DNA from: an uncultured Nocardioides sp.
GTDB lineage: Bacteria > Actinomycetota > Actinomycetes > Propionibacteriales > Nocardioidaceae
NCBI RefSeq assembly: GCF_947488515.1
Contig: NZ_CANKZF010000001.1
Location: forward strand, 1,674,001 to 1,738,000
DNA: 64,000 nt
Direction: 5' to 3'
Shown here: positions 42,046 to 50,386 of the stretch, piece by piece
How positions within the stretch are numbered: position 1 is the stretch's first letter
Layout of the letters: each line of letters opens with the position of its first letter
Position numbers and translations under genes: made by a program
Notes under the pieces: generated by a model
The model's input: only the letters and a program-made list of their open reading frames with translations
Database searches by the model: none
What the model was told of the DNA's origin: nothing

Positions 42046-42804
42046 GTGAGCACGTTGTGGGACCTGCAGTCCATCCTGACCTCGGGCGTCCAGCCGATGC
42101 TCCTCGGCATCGACTGGATGGACCCCAACTGGCTGCTCGACCGGTTCGGCACGGCGCTGTTCTGGATCAGCCTGCTCATCGTCTTCGTCGAGTGCGGGCT
42201 GTTCTTCCCGATCCTGCCCGGCGACACGCTCCTGTTCGCGATCGGCCTCTTCATCGCCACCGGCCAGCTCGACCTGTTCCCCGGTCCTCCCTTCGTCGAG
42301 CTGCTCATCGCGATGGCGGCGCTGATCGTCGCCGCGTTCCTCGGCAACGTCGTCGGCTACGAGATCGGGCGCAAGATCGGGCAGCCGCTCTACGAGCGCG
42401 ACGGCCGCATCATCAAGCGCAAGTACTTCGACCAGACGACCGCGTTCTTCGACCGCCACGGCAACAAGGCGCTCGTCATCGGCCGCTTCGTCCCGTTCGT
42501 GCGGACCTACATCACCGTGGTGGCCGGGGTCACCCGGATGGAGCGGCACCGGTTCTTCCTGTGGAGCCTCGTCGGCGCAGTGATGTGGGTGTCGTCGATC
42601 TGCCTGCTCGGCTTCTTCCTGGGCGACGCGTTCCCGACGCTCGGCGAGAGCATCGACAAGCTGATCATCGTGATCCTGGCGTTCTCGGTGATCCCGATCA
42701 TCTTCGAGTGGGTGCGCCACAAGCGCACCCACGCCGCCGGTGCCGAGATCGGCCCGCAGGACGGCGGCCCCGACCGCGACATCATGGGCCGCGACGTCGA
42801 CTGA
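42046..42804 (+). CDS. DedA family (VTT-domain) membrane protein
   Basis: 252 residues, about five hydrophobic segments. The DedA core is clear: LLIVFVECGLFFPILPGDTLLFAIGLFIATG, then FLGNVVGYEIGRKIGQPLY, FDRHGNKALVIGRFVPFVRTYITVVAGVTRMERHRFF with the conserved F-x-R-(F/x)-x-P-x-x-R stretch. Family members act as lipid (undecaprenyl-phosphate or phosphatidylethanolamine) translocases in membrane homeostasis. GTG at 42046 chosen over the frame's upstream opening at 42001 because of the -10 at 42033. Confidence 0.9.
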   Translation: MSTLWDLQSILTSGVQPMLLGIDWMDPNWLLDRFGTALFWISLLIVFVECGLFFPILPGDTLLFAIGLFIATGQLDLFPGPPFVELLIAMAALIVAAFLGNVVGYEIGRKIGQPLYERDGRIIKRKYFDQTTAFFDRHGNKALVIGRFVPFVRTYITVVAGVTRMERHRFFLWSLVGAVMWVSSICLLGFFLGDAFPTLGESIDKLIIVILAFSVIPIIFEWVRHKRTHAAGAEIGPQDGGPDRDIMGRDVD

Positions 42805-42825
42805 GCGTCCCTACCCGCGGCGACC

Positions 42826-43356
42826 TCAGCCGCGAGCGGCGTCGAGGTCGGCCCGGGTCAGCACCGACCGGACCTCGAGGCCGACGTCGGCCAGCGGGTC
42901 CTCACCGTCGGCCGAACGGTCGATCGCGCAGACGACGACCTCGACGGTCGCGCCGAGCTCCCGCAGGGCACGCGTGGCGTCGCGGACCGCGCCGCCGGTG
43001 GTGATCACGTCCTCGATGATCGTGACCCGCCGGCCGGCGACGTCCGGGCCCTCGGCGAGCTTGGCCGTGCCGTACTCCTTGGCCTTCTTGCGCACGAAGA
43101 GGGCCGGGAGCCCCGTCTTCGCCGACACCATGGTCGCGATCGGGATGCCGCCGAGCTCGAGGCCGCCGAGCAGCTCGGTCCCCTCCGGGAGCAGGTCGAC
43201 CATCTGGGCGGCCACGCGGTCGAGCAGGGCCGGTTGCGCCTCGAAGAGGTACTTGTCGAAGTAGGTGTCGGCCACCTGCCCCGAGCGGAGGGTGAACTCC
43301 CCCGTGAGGCGGCAGGTCGCGTCGATGTCAGCGGCGAGGGTCGCGTCGGTGGTCAC
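42826..43356 (-). CDS. pyrE: Orotate phosphoribosyltransferase PyrE
   Basis: 176 residues from the GTG at 43356. The PRPP-binding motif is RRVTIIEDVITTGGAVRDA (about 115-133). LFVRKKAKEYGTAKLAEGP is the flexible loop lysine region. SGQVADTYFDKYLFEAQPALL is the orotate side. It joins orotate to PRPP in UMP synthesis. Probably leaderless. Stand-alone here, convergent with dedA and divergent from the aminotransferase. Confidence 0.95.
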   Translation of the reverse strand: MTTDATLAADIDATCRLTGEFTLRSGQVADTYFDKYLFEAQPALLDRVAAQMVDLLPEGTELLGGLELGGIPIATMVSAKTGLPALFVRKKAKEYGTAKLAEGPDVAGRRVTIIEDVITTGGAVRDATRALRELGATVEVVVCAIDRSADGEDPLADVGLEVRSVLTRADLDAARG

Positions 43357-43363
43357 GGCCCCG

Positions 43364-43369
43364 ACCCTA
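43364..43369 (-). promoter_or_regulatory. -10 hexamer TAGGGT, leaderless pyrE
   Basis: The first T is 13 bases before the pyrE GTG on the minus strand. Confidence 0.55.
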
Positions 43370-43398
43370 GTGGGGCCCGACCGCCCGGTCGCGCTGGG

Positions 43399-43404
43399 TA
43401 GCGT
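43399..43404 (+). promoter_or_regulatory. -10 hexamer TAGCGT, leaderless aminotransferase gene
   Basis: The first T is 12 bases before the GTG at 43411. The divergent pyrE -10 lies 30 bases away, so the two promoters may overlap in the region of a shared regulator. Confidence 0.5.
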
Positions 43405-43410
43405 GGGCCC

Positions 43411-44595
43411 GTGCCCACCGCGAAGCCTCTCGCCGCCCGCCTGGCCCACATCCCGCCGACCGTCTTCAGCGAGATGTCGGCGCTGGCCCTGCGGACCGGC
43501 GCGATCAACCTCGGTCAGGGCTTCCCCGACGTGGACGGGCCGGCGTCGGTCCTCGCCGCGGCCGAGGCCGCGCTCGAGGCGGGCGCCAACCAGTACGCCC
43601 CCGGCATCGGCGTACCCGCCCTCCGCGCCGCCATCTCGCGGCACCAGCACCGCCACTACGGGCTCGAGCCCGACCCCGACCGCGAGGTCGTCGTCACGAC
43701 CGGGTGCACCGAGGCGGTCGCCGCGGCGCTGCTCGCGCTGGTCGACCCGGGTGACGAGGTCGTCGTGCTCGAGCCCTACTACGACTCCTACGTCGCGATG
43801 CTCGACATGTGCGGTGCCCGCCGTCGACCCGTGACGCTGCGGGCGCCCGACTTCCGCCCGGACCTCGACGAGCTGCGGGCCGCGGTCACCGACGACACCC
43901 GGCTGATCCTGCTCAACACGCCCCACAACCCCACCGGCACCGTCCTGACCCGCGACGAGCTCCAGGTCGTCGCCGACCTCGCGATCGAGCACGACGTCAT
44001 CGTGGTGACCGACGAGGTCTACGAGCACCTGGTCTTCGACGACGCCCGCTCGGCCGAGGGCCACGTCCCGATCGCGACCCTGCCGGGGATGTGGGAGCGC
44101 ACCCTGACGCTGTCGAGCGCCGGCAAGTCCTACAGCTTCACCGGCTGGAAGGTCGGCTGGGCCACCGGCCCGGCGCCGCTCGTCCAGGCCGTCCTCGCGG
44201 CCAAGCAGTGGCTCACCTTCACCTCCGGCTCGCCGCTCCAGCCCGCCGTCGCGCACGCGCTGGACCACGAGCCCGACTGGCCCCGCGAGCTCGCCCGCGA
44301 CCTGCAGGGCCGCCGCGACCTGCTCTGCGACGGGCTCACCGCCGCCGGGCTGTCGCCACGCGTGCCGGAGGGCACCTACTTCGCGACCACCGACATCAGC
44401 CACCTCGGCTGGCCCGACGGACGAGCGTTCTGCCTCGCGCTGCCCGAGGTCGCCGGCGTCGTCGCGATCCCCACCCAGGGGTTCTACGACGACCGGGAGG
44501 CCGGTCGCCAGCTCGTGCGGTGGGCGTTCTGCAAGGAGCGCGACGTGATCACCGAAGGCGTACGACGACTCGCCGCCGCCGACCTGTCGCGCTGA
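43411..44595 (+). CDS. Class I/II PLP-dependent aminotransferase (DapC/YbdL-like)
   Basis: 394 residues. The PLP lysine is in LTLSSAGKSYSFTGWKVGWATGP (about 230-252). NTPHNPTGTV and VVTDEVYEHLVFDD are substrate and PLP-ring motifs; GAINLGQGFPDVDGP is the typical N-terminus of the kynurenine-aminotransferase/YbdL/DapC branch. It could be N-succinyldiaminopimelate or methionine aminotransferase. Without dap neighbours, the substrate stays open. GTG start, likely leaderless. Confidence 0.85.
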   Translation: MPTAKPLAARLAHIPPTVFSEMSALALRTGAINLGQGFPDVDGPASVLAAAEAALEAGANQYAPGIGVPALRAAISRHQHRHYGLEPDPDREVVVTTGCTEAVAAALLALVDPGDEVVVLEPYYDSYVAMLDMCGARRRPVTLRAPDFRPDLDELRAAVTDDTRLILLNTPHNPTGTVLTRDELQVVADLAIEHDVIVVTDEVYEHLVFDDARSAEGHVPIATLPGMWERTLTLSSAGKSYSFTGWKVGWATGPAPLVQAVLAAKQWLTFTSGSPLQPAVAHALDHEPDWPRELARDLQGRRDLLCDGLTAAGLSPRVPEGTYFATTDISHLGWPDGRAFCLALPEVAGVVAIPTQGFYDDREAGRQLVRWAFCKERDVITEGVRRLAAADLSR

Positions 44596-44598
44596 GGT

Positions 44599-45474
44599 TC
44601 AGCGCCCCGGGTAGTCCCGCGGCGGGTGCTCGGAGCCGTCCTCGTCGCTCGGCCGCGGCTGCCCGTACGGGTTGTCCTGGCTACCCGGGCTGTCCTGGCC
44701 GTAGGGGTTGTCCTGGCTACCCGGGCTGTCCTGGCCGTAGGGGTTGTCCTGGCCGCCCTGGACGGCCTGGCCGTAGGGGTTGTCCTGGCCGTAGGGCGTG
44801 CTGCTCGGCGGCGGCGGGTACTGCGGCGAGGACTGCTGGCCGGGCTGCGAGCCGTACTGGTTGCCGTACTGGTTGCCGTACGGGTCCCCCGACTGCCCCG
44901 GGTATGCCGGGTAGGCGCCGGCACCGGACGACGACAGGCCCTTGAACCAGTCGCCCGCGCCGCCGACGAAGAGCAGCACGATCACGGCGATCGCAGCGAT
45001 CAGCGTGACGGCGGAGACACCACTCGTCACGCCGAGCAACGAGAACAGCGCCACGACGGCGCTGGAGATGACGAGCAGGATCCTCGCGACGTTGGAGCGC
45101 CGCATGACGAGGACCGCCAGCACGATGGCGATGATCGCCCACACGACCAGGGCCACGATGACGGCGACCAGCACGCCCACGGCGGCGTCGGCGTCGATGT
45201 TGGCGTCCTGGAACTCGGGGACGCGCTCCATCTCGGTGATCACCTGGTCGCGGGCGATGAACAGGCCGAGCGCGGTGAACCCGAACAGCGCCGCGGTGAT
45301 GGCGGAGAAGACGATGGTGATCCAGGCGGCGGCGGTCACGGTGCCGGGACGCCGGTCGCCAGCCGGCTGCTGGCCGTAGGGCGACTGCTGTCCGTAGGGC
45401 GAGGGCTGTCCGCCCGGCTGCTGGCCGTAGGGGTCCTGGCCGTAGGGCTGGTGCGTCGGTCCTGGGTCGCTCAT
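44599..45474 (-). CDS. Membrane protein with PYGQ-type repeats at both ends (291 aa)
   Basis: 291 residues. N-terminal PYGQ-rich disordered tail (residues 10-42), then five hydrophobic segments (AAWITIVFSAITAALFGFTALGLFI; VLVAVIVALVVWAIIAIVLAVLV; ILLVISSAVVALFSLLGV; AVTLIAAIAVIVLLFVG), then a C-terminal disordered tail with a tandem 12-residue repeat (GQDNPYGQDSPGS units) coded by near-exact 36-base repeats. Similar proteins with Gln/Pro/Gly/Tyr tails are common in actinobacteria, with the tails perhaps controlling clustering. Function unknown. Confidence 0.65.
   Translation of the reverse strand: MSDPGPTHQPYGQDPYGQQPGGQPSPYGQQSPYGQQPAGDRRPGTVTAAAWITIVFSAITAALFGFTALGLFIARDQVITEMERVPEFQDANIDADAAVGVLVAVIVALVVWAIIAIVLAVLVMRRSNVARILLVISSAVVALFSLLGVTSGVSAVTLIAAIAVIVLLFVGGAGDWFKGLSSSGAGAYPAYPGQSGDPYGNQYGNQYGSQPGQQSSPQYPPPPSSTPYGQDNPYGQAVQGGQDNPYGQDSPGSQDNPYGQDSPGSQDNPYGQPRPSDEDGSEHPPRDYPGR
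44669..44795. repeat. 36-bp coding tandem repeat, about 3.5 units
   Basis: GGGTTGTCCTGGCTACCCGG begins at 44669 and the 36-base unit repeats at 44705 and 44741, with a degenerate unit at 44777. It encodes the 12-residue tail repeat. The first two units are nearly identical at DNA level, suggesting recent expansion or slippage. Confidence 0.85.
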
Positions 45475-45535
45475 ACGCCTATCTCATCACGTCGGCGGTC
45501 GGCGCCGCTGTCGCCGAGCGGGAGGAGGGCGAGGG

Positions 45536-46720
45536 TCACCGCGGGTCGAGCTGGAACCAGCGCCGCACCTCGACCCGGCGCAGGCACACGACGGTCGCCA
45601 CGGCGGCCGCGGCCGGCAGCAGGACGAGCGGGGTGTTGAGCACGAGGGCGAGGCAGGCTCCGGCGCTGAAGGCGGCGCTGACCATCAGGCCGCGGCGGGC
45701 CCACTCGCGGCGGGCCATCGCGAAGCCGGCCAGCACCAGCGCCATGACGCACCACACGACGAACACGCCCGCCAGCGCGAACACGGTCGTGCGCACCTGC
45801 TCGAGGCTCAGGCCGTCGTCGAGCATCTCGGGCTGCTGCTGCTCCATGACGCTGCGCAGGAAGTCCGGGGAGAAGCCCGCGATCGCCAGCCACAGGAGCG
45901 AGAGCCCGAGCAGGCCGCCGGCGGTGACGACCGTGATGACGAACGCCGCGACCATCGCACCAGGCCGGGCCTGGAGCAGCTGGCGGCGCTGCCAGTCCGG
46001 CGCGGGGTGGGCGGCGTACGGCGCCGGGGCGGGCTGGTGCGGCGGGTAGGCCTGGCCGTACGGCGACTCGGCGGGCCCGCCGACGGGGTGCTGCTGGGCG
46101 GGCGGCCCGGGCTCGCCGAACGGCCGGCTGGCCGGCGGCGGGACGGACGGCGAGGTGTCGGACGGGGTGGACGGAGGAGCGGGGGGCGCGTCGTTGCCGG
46201 CGGGGGGCCGGCCCCACGGGTCGGCCGGTCCGGACGAGTCGCGGTCGGCGCGCCCGGCGTCCCTGGCCGGGGCCGGGTCGGGCGGGGTCCAGCGACCGGT
46301 GGCGAACCACTCGCGGGCGGGCTGCATCCAGAGCATCGCCGCACCGGCGGCGACGAACGAGCCGGCCAGGCCGCCGGCGGGGATGCCGGTGACGAAGACG
46401 ACGACCGCGAACAGGGTCAGGGCCAGGCGCGAGGACCGGTCGGGCTTGCGGACGTACCAGCCGAGGATCGCGGTCGCGCACGCGCAGGCCGCGGCGACCA
46501 TGCACGAGACCCGCAGCAGCTCGGTCGTGCTCGACACGGTGAGCCCGAGCGAGGAGAACGGCGCGTCGGCGAGGACGTCGCGGATGGCTTCCTGCGTCTC
46601 GAGCGAGCGGAGCGAGGTGACCCGCTCCCACGCGGTCAGGAGCACCACCACCGAGGAGAACATGATGATGCCCGAGGCCAGGCTGACCTGGGGCGGACGC
46701 TGCTTGGTGGGCTGGCTCAC
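45536..46720 (-). CDS. Polytopic membrane protein with Pro-rich central tail (394 aa)
   Basis: 394 residues from the GTG at 46720 (SQPTKQRPPQVSLASGIIMF). About four TM segments in the first 140 residues, a long Pro/Gly/Ala/Gln disordered stretch (about 150-250), then three or four more TM segments (AMVAAFVITVVTAGGLLGLSLLWLAI; TVFALAGVFVVWCVMALVLAGFAM; ACLALVLNTPLVLLPAAAAVATVV). It shares the tail style of the neighbour at 44599 (PYGQ, PPHQPAP), so the pair may be a related locus. No named family. Same strand as that gene with a 61-base gap, so they may be co-transcribed. Confidence 0.55.
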   Translation of the reverse strand: MSQPTKQRPPQVSLASGIIMFSSVVVLLTAWERVTSLRSLETQEAIRDVLADAPFSSLGLTVSSTTELLRVSCMVAAACACATAILGWYVRKPDRSSRLALTLFAVVVFVTGIPAGGLAGSFVAAGAAMLWMQPAREWFATGRWTPPDPAPARDAGRADRDSSGPADPWGRPPAGNDAPPAPPSTPSDTSPSVPPPASRPFGEPGPPAQQHPVGGPAESPYGQAYPPHQPAPAPYAAHPAPDWQRRQLLQARPGAMVAAFVITVVTAGGLLGLSLLWLAIAGFSPDFLRSVMEQQQPEMLDDGLSLEQVRTTVFALAGVFVVWCVMALVLAGFAMARREWARRGLMVSAAFSAGACLALVLNTPLVLLPAAAAVATVVCLRRVEVRRWFQLDPR

Positions 46721-46875
46721 CGGGCCATTGTCCCAAGTCGCGCCCAACTCCCCCCATCCACACCCCGGGGCCCGGTGCTGGCCCTCCATGCGGGATCTCT
46801 CAGGGTCGTCCTCAGGGGCCGGCGGGGTGCCGTCCCCGATGTGCCGGATGCCCCTGCGCGGCGAGGGTTGTCCCC

Positions 46876-47781
46876 ATGATCAGCGTCGAGAACCTCACCA
46901 AGCAGTACGGCCAGTTCACGGCCGTCGACAACGTCTCCTTCACGGCCGCGACCGGTCGGGTGACCGGCTTCCTCGGCCCCAACGGCGCCGGAAAGTCCAC
47001 CACCATGCGCATCATGGTCGGCCTCACCCGGCCCAGCACCGGTCAGGTCACCGTCACCGGCCGCGACTACCGCGAGCTCGTCAACCCCGGCCTGGAGGTC
47101 GGCGTCCTGCTGGACGCCTCCGCACAGCACGCCGGGCGCACCGGCCGCGAGATCCTCGCGATCGCCGCGCAGACCATGGGCCTGCCGAAGTCCCGGGTCA
47201 CCGAGACCCTCGCCCGCGTCGGGCTCACCGCCGACGAGGCCGAGCGCCGGGTCCGCAACTACTCCCTCGGCATGCGCCAGCGCCTCGGCATCGCGACCGC
47301 CCTCATCGGCGACCCGCGCGTGCTGATCCTCGACGAGCCCGCCAATGGCCTCGACCCCGCCGGCATCCGCTGGATGCGCGACCTGCTCCGCGGCTTCGCC
47401 GACCAGGGCGGCACCGTGCTGCTGTCCTCGCACCTGCTCCACGAGATCGAGGTGATCGCCGACGACATCGTCGTGATCGGCCAGGGCCGCATCGTGGCCC
47501 AGGGCAGCAAGGCAGAGCTCCTCGCCGCGGCCGGCACCCTTGTCCGCACCGCCGACCCCGCCCAGCAGGACCACCTCGACCGTGCCCTGCACGAGGCGTC
47601 GGTCGTCACCACCCCCATCGACGGCGGCCTGCGCGCCGACGCCGACCCCGAGCTCGTGGGCGAGACGGCACACCGTGCCGGCGTCGTCCTGCGAGAGCTG
47701 CGCGCCGCCGACGGCGCCGGCCTGGAGGAGATGTTCCTCGAGCTCACCGCCGAGACCGCTCGTGAAGGAGCAGCAGCATGA
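46876..47781 (+). CDS. ABC-2 type transporter, ATP-binding subunit
   Basis: 301 residues. Walker A FLGPNGAGKSTTMRIMVGLT (about 36-55), signature YSLGMRQRLGIATALIG (about 133-149), Walker B RVLILDEPANGLDPAGI (about 152-168), switch His in VLLSSHLLHEIE. The C-terminal 80 residues are the NatA-type extension. It powers the permease that follows, with a four-base overlap. Such pairs are drug or lipid exporters, often with a two-component system, but none is near. Confidence 0.93.
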   Translation: MISVENLTKQYGQFTAVDNVSFTAATGRVTGFLGPNGAGKSTTMRIMVGLTRPSTGQVTVTGRDYRELVNPGLEVGVLLDASAQHAGRTGREILAIAAQTMGLPKSRVTETLARVGLTADEAERRVRNYSLGMRQRLGIATALIGDPRVLILDEPANGLDPAGIRWMRDLLRGFADQGGTVLLSSHLLHEIEVIADDIVVIGQGRIVAQGSKAELLAAAGTLVRTADPAQQDHLDRALHEASVVTTPIDGGLRADADPELVGETAHRAGVVLRELRAADGAGLEEMFLELTAETAREGAAA

Positions 47782-48629
47782 CCACCCAGACCCGACCCGC
47801 ACCCGGGGAGGCCACCACCCCGGTCCCCGACGTCGCCGCCACGTCCGCACCCGTGGCGACCGCCGCGCCCCGCGTCGTACGCCCCATCCCCATGACCCGC
47901 CTGGTCGGCGTCGAGCTGCGCAAGATGTTCGACACCCGCGCCGGCTTCTGGATGATGGCCAGCGTCGGCATCGTCTCCGTCCTCGCCACCGCCGCCGTGA
48001 TCATCTGGGCGCCCGACGAGGCGATCACCCAGAACACCTTCTCCACCGCGATCGGCATGCCGCTGTCGGTGGTCCTGCCGATCATCGCGATCCTGTCGGT
48101 CACCGGGGAGTACAGCCAGCGCACCGGCCTGACGACGTACACCCTCGTGCCCTGGCGCGGCCGCGTGATGTCCGCGAAGGTCGTCTCGACGCTGCTCGTC
48201 GGCGTGGTGGCGATGTTCCTCGCCCTCGCGGTGGGTGCGCTCGGCAACGTCGTGGGCTCCGCGATCACCGGCCTCGACGCGACGTGGGACATCTCGCTCG
48301 CGCAGTTCGGCAACATCGTGCTCGCCAACGTGCTCGGCATGCTGATGGGCTTCATGCTCGGCGTGCTGTTCCGCAGCTCGGCCGGCGCGATCGTGGGCTA
48401 CTTCGTCTACTCGCTCGTCCTGCCGGTCGCCTTCGGGACGCTGGCCGCCTTCCAGGGCTGGTTCCGCGACCTGCAGCCGTGGGTCGACGTGAACTTCGCC
48501 GTCACCCGGCTCTTCGACCAGACGATGACCGCCGAGTACTGGCAGCAGCTCGGCGTCTCGACCCTGGTCTGGCTCTGGATCCCGCTGGCCATCGGCCTGC
48601 GCGCGATCCTGCGTGCCGAGGTGAAGTAG
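47778..48629 (+). CDS. ABC-2 type transporter, permease subunit
   Basis: 283 residues. An N-terminal disordered region of about 45 residues leads to six TM segments: SVGIVSVLATAAVIIWA, GMPLSVVLPIIAILSVTGEYSQRTGLTTYTLVP, VVSTLLVGVVAMFLALAVGALGNV, NIVLANVLGMLMGFMLGVLFRSS, and two near the end (IVGYFVYSLVLPVAFGTL and TLVWLWIPLAIGLRAIL). GEYSQRTGLTTYTLVPWRGR is the ABC-2 family loop. Coupled to its ATPase by ATGA overlap. Ribosome binding site GAAGGAG. Confidence 0.88.
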   Translation: MTTQTRPAPGEATTPVPDVAATSAPVATAAPRVVRPIPMTRLVGVELRKMFDTRAGFWMMASVGIVSVLATAAVIIWAPDEAITQNTFSTAIGMPLSVVLPIIAILSVTGEYSQRTGLTTYTLVPWRGRVMSAKVVSTLLVGVVAMFLALAVGALGNVVGSAITGLDATWDISLAQFGNIVLANVLGMLMGFMLGVLFRSSAGAIVGYFVYSLVLPVAFGTLAAFQGWFRDLQPWVDVNFAVTRLFDQTMTAEYWQQLGVSTLVWLWIPLAIGLRAILRAEVK

Positions 48630-48651
48630 ATCCCCTCTGCTTCCTCGTGCC

Positions 48652-48691
48652 CATCAGCGGCTGCCGGTCGGGGGACCGGCGGCCGCTGATG
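48652..48691 (+). terminator. Strong hairpin after the ABC operon
   Basis: CATCAGCGGC-t-GCCGGTC-gggg-GACCGGC-g-GCCGCTGATG: a 17-base stem with single mismatch, 22 bases after the permease stop. Confidence 0.75.
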
Positions 48692-48715
48692 TCTGTCCGG
48701 GGGTCGCGGTCGCTG

Positions 48716-48739
48716 AAGTCACCGGATATCCGGTGACTT
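48716..48739. promoter_or_regulatory. Perfect 24-bp palindrome upstream of the isochorismatase gene
   Basis: Half-site AAGTCACCGGAT followed directly by its complement, no centre gap. It is 77 bases before the ATG at 48816 and after a separate terminator, so a dimeric repressor operator is a reasonable reading. It could also be a second terminator (TTTC follows). No known family site is recognised. Confidence 0.55.
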
Positions 48740-48815
48740 TCCCACTTGGAGGTCCAGATCTCGGCCTCGAAGCGGGAGACTGGGGTGCGAAGTCCGACTC
48801 TGACAGGCTGAGACC

Positions 48816-49373
48816 ATGCACCCCGACGCCTGGCTGGTCGTCATCGACCCGCAGCGGATCTTCGCCTCCCCGGACAGCGAGTGGGGGTCGCCGATGTTCC
48901 CCGACATCGTGGAGCCCGTACGACGACTCGCCTCCGCCGCGGGCGAGCGCACCGTGGTCACGCGCTGGGTGCCCGACCGTGACCCGCAGGGCAGCTGGCG
49001 GGCCTACCTCGATGCCTGGCCGTTCGCCGACGTGCCCCACGACGACCCGCTGCTCGACCTCGTGCCCGAGATGCAGGGGCTGACGGAGACGGTGGTGTCG
49101 CAGCCGACCTTCGGCAAGTGGGGCCCCGAGCTCGAGGCGGTCACCGGGCCCCTCCCCCACCTCGTGCTGGCCGGAGTGAGCACCGACTGCTGCGTCGTCT
49201 CGACGGCACTGGCGGCCGCTGACGCCGGGGCGACCATCACCCTCGTCACCGACGCGTGCGCCGGCTCGACGCCGGACAACCACCGGGCGGCGATGGACGT
49301 GATGGCGCTCTACCCGCCGCAGATCACGCTGGCCACCACCGACGAGGTGCTGCAGGCAGGCACCACCGCATGA
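48816..49373 (+). CDS. Isochorismatase-family cysteine hydrolase
   Basis: 185 residues. The catalytic triad is visible: Asp in WLVVIDPQRIFA (about residue 8), Lys in TFGKWGPEL (about 101) and Cys in GVSTDCCVVSTALAA (about 125), with the cis-peptide loop just before. The fold covers isochorismatases, nicotinamidases and N-carbamoyl amidases. Substrate unknown. The next ORF starts in its stop (ATGA), then PfkB follows. A near -10 (CAGGCT) is 12 bases upstream. Confidence 0.88.
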   Translation: MHPDAWLVVIDPQRIFASPDSEWGSPMFPDIVEPVRRLASAAGERTVVTRWVPDRDPQGSWRAYLDAWPFADVPHDDPLLDLVPEMQGLTETVVSQPTFGKWGPELEAVTGPLPHLVLAGVSTDCCVVSTALAAADAGATITLVTDACAGSTPDNHRAAMDVMALYPPQITLATTDEVLQAGTTA

Positions 49374-49441
49374 ACCACCCCACCGAGCTCCCGCCCCCGG
49401 CTCCGCTCGTCCTGCCGACAGCTCAGCAGGGAACCCGATGA
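49370..49441 (+). CDS. 23-residue ORF bridging the isochorismatase and kinase genes
   Basis: A short ORF whose ATG overlaps the isochorismatase stop (ATGA) and whose TGA overlaps the kinase start (ATGA). It is Pro/Leu-rich (MNHPTELPPPAPLVLPTAQQ then GTR). Overlap at both ends suggests ribosome hand-over by re-initiation; the peptide itself may not matter. Also possible that it is chance. Confidence 0.4.
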   Translation: MNHPTELPPPAPLVLPTAQQGTR

Positions 49442-50385
49442 GCCGGGTGATCCACACCGGCCAGGCCCTGGTCGACGTGGTGGTCGAGGTCCCCGACCTC
49501 CCCGATCGCGGGCAGAACGTGATGGCCGCCTCCGCGACCGACTACGCGGGCGGCACGGTCACCGTGCTGCTGGCGGCGGCCCGGTTCGGCGCGGAGTGCG
49601 TGCAGGCCGGTGCCATCGGCACCGGACCCCACGGCGACCTGATCCGCGCAGCACTCACCGCCGCCGGGATCGGGGTGTCGGCCCCGCCGATAGAGGGCCT
49701 CGACACCGGAATCTGCGTGGTCATGGTCGAGCCCAGCGCCGAGCGCACATTCGTCACCACACTGGGGGCCGAGCGGCGGATCAGCGTCGAGTCGCTCGAC
49801 ACCTCCGCGCCGGGCCCGGGTGACCTGGTCTGCGTCACCGGCTTCTCGCTCGCCCTCGCCAGCACGCGCGACCCGCTGCTCGCGTGGCTGCCGACGCTGC
49901 ACCGCGACGTGGTCGTGGTGCTCGACCCCGGCGCCGCCTTCGCTGGCCTCGAGACGGACGTCCGGGCGGCCATGCTCGAGGTGACCGACGTCTGGTCGAG
50001 CAACGCCGAGGAGGCCGAGCACCTCCTCCGCGCCGTCGGCGGCCTGGACGCGCCCGACGACCTTGCGGCACTGGCCACCGCGATCGCCCCGATGCTCCGC
50101 GGCGACGCGGTCGCGATCGTCCGCGACGGGCCGGAGGGCTGTGCCGTCCACGTCGCCGGCACGACGACGTACGTCCCCGGCTTCCCGCAGACGCCCGTGG
50201 ACACCAACGGTGCCGGCGACACCCACACCGGCGCGCTGCTGGCCGAGGTGGCCGCCGGCACGCCGTGGGTGGAGGGCTGTCGTCGGGCCAACGCGGCCGC
50301 CGCCATCAAGGTGACCCGGCGCGGACCCGAGTCCGCGCCGACGGCCGCCGAGGTGGACGCGTTCCTCGCGACCGTCCCCCGGTGA
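49438..50385 (+). CDS. PfkB-family carbohydrate/nucleoside kinase
   Basis: 315 residues. The ribokinase-family second signature is VDTNGAGDTHTGALLAEVAAG (about 254-274), with catalytic Asp in AGDTHTGA. The first is a weaker DYAGGTVTVLLAAARFGAE N-terminal block. It phosphorylates a sugar or nucleoside; adjacency to an amidase-type hydrolase hints at a nucleoside or nicotinamide-like salvage step, which is only inference. AGCAGGGAACCCG is its ribosome binding site. It ends one base from the convergent YihY gene. Confidence 0.88.
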   Translation: MSRVIHTGQALVDVVVEVPDLPDRGQNVMAASATDYAGGTVTVLLAAARFGAECVQAGAIGTGPHGDLIRAALTAAGIGVSAPPIEGLDTGICVVMVEPSAERTFVTTLGAERRISVESLDTSAPGPGDLVCVTGFSLALASTRDPLLAWLPTLHRDVVVVLDPGAAFAGLETDVRAAMLEVTDVWSSNAEEAEHLLRAVGGLDAPDDLAALATAIAPMLRGDAVAIVRDGPEGCAVHVAGTTTYVPGFPQTPVDTNGAGDTHTGALLAEVAAGTPWVEGCRRANAAAAIKVTRRGPESAPTAAEVDAFLATVPR

Positions 50386-50386
50386 C

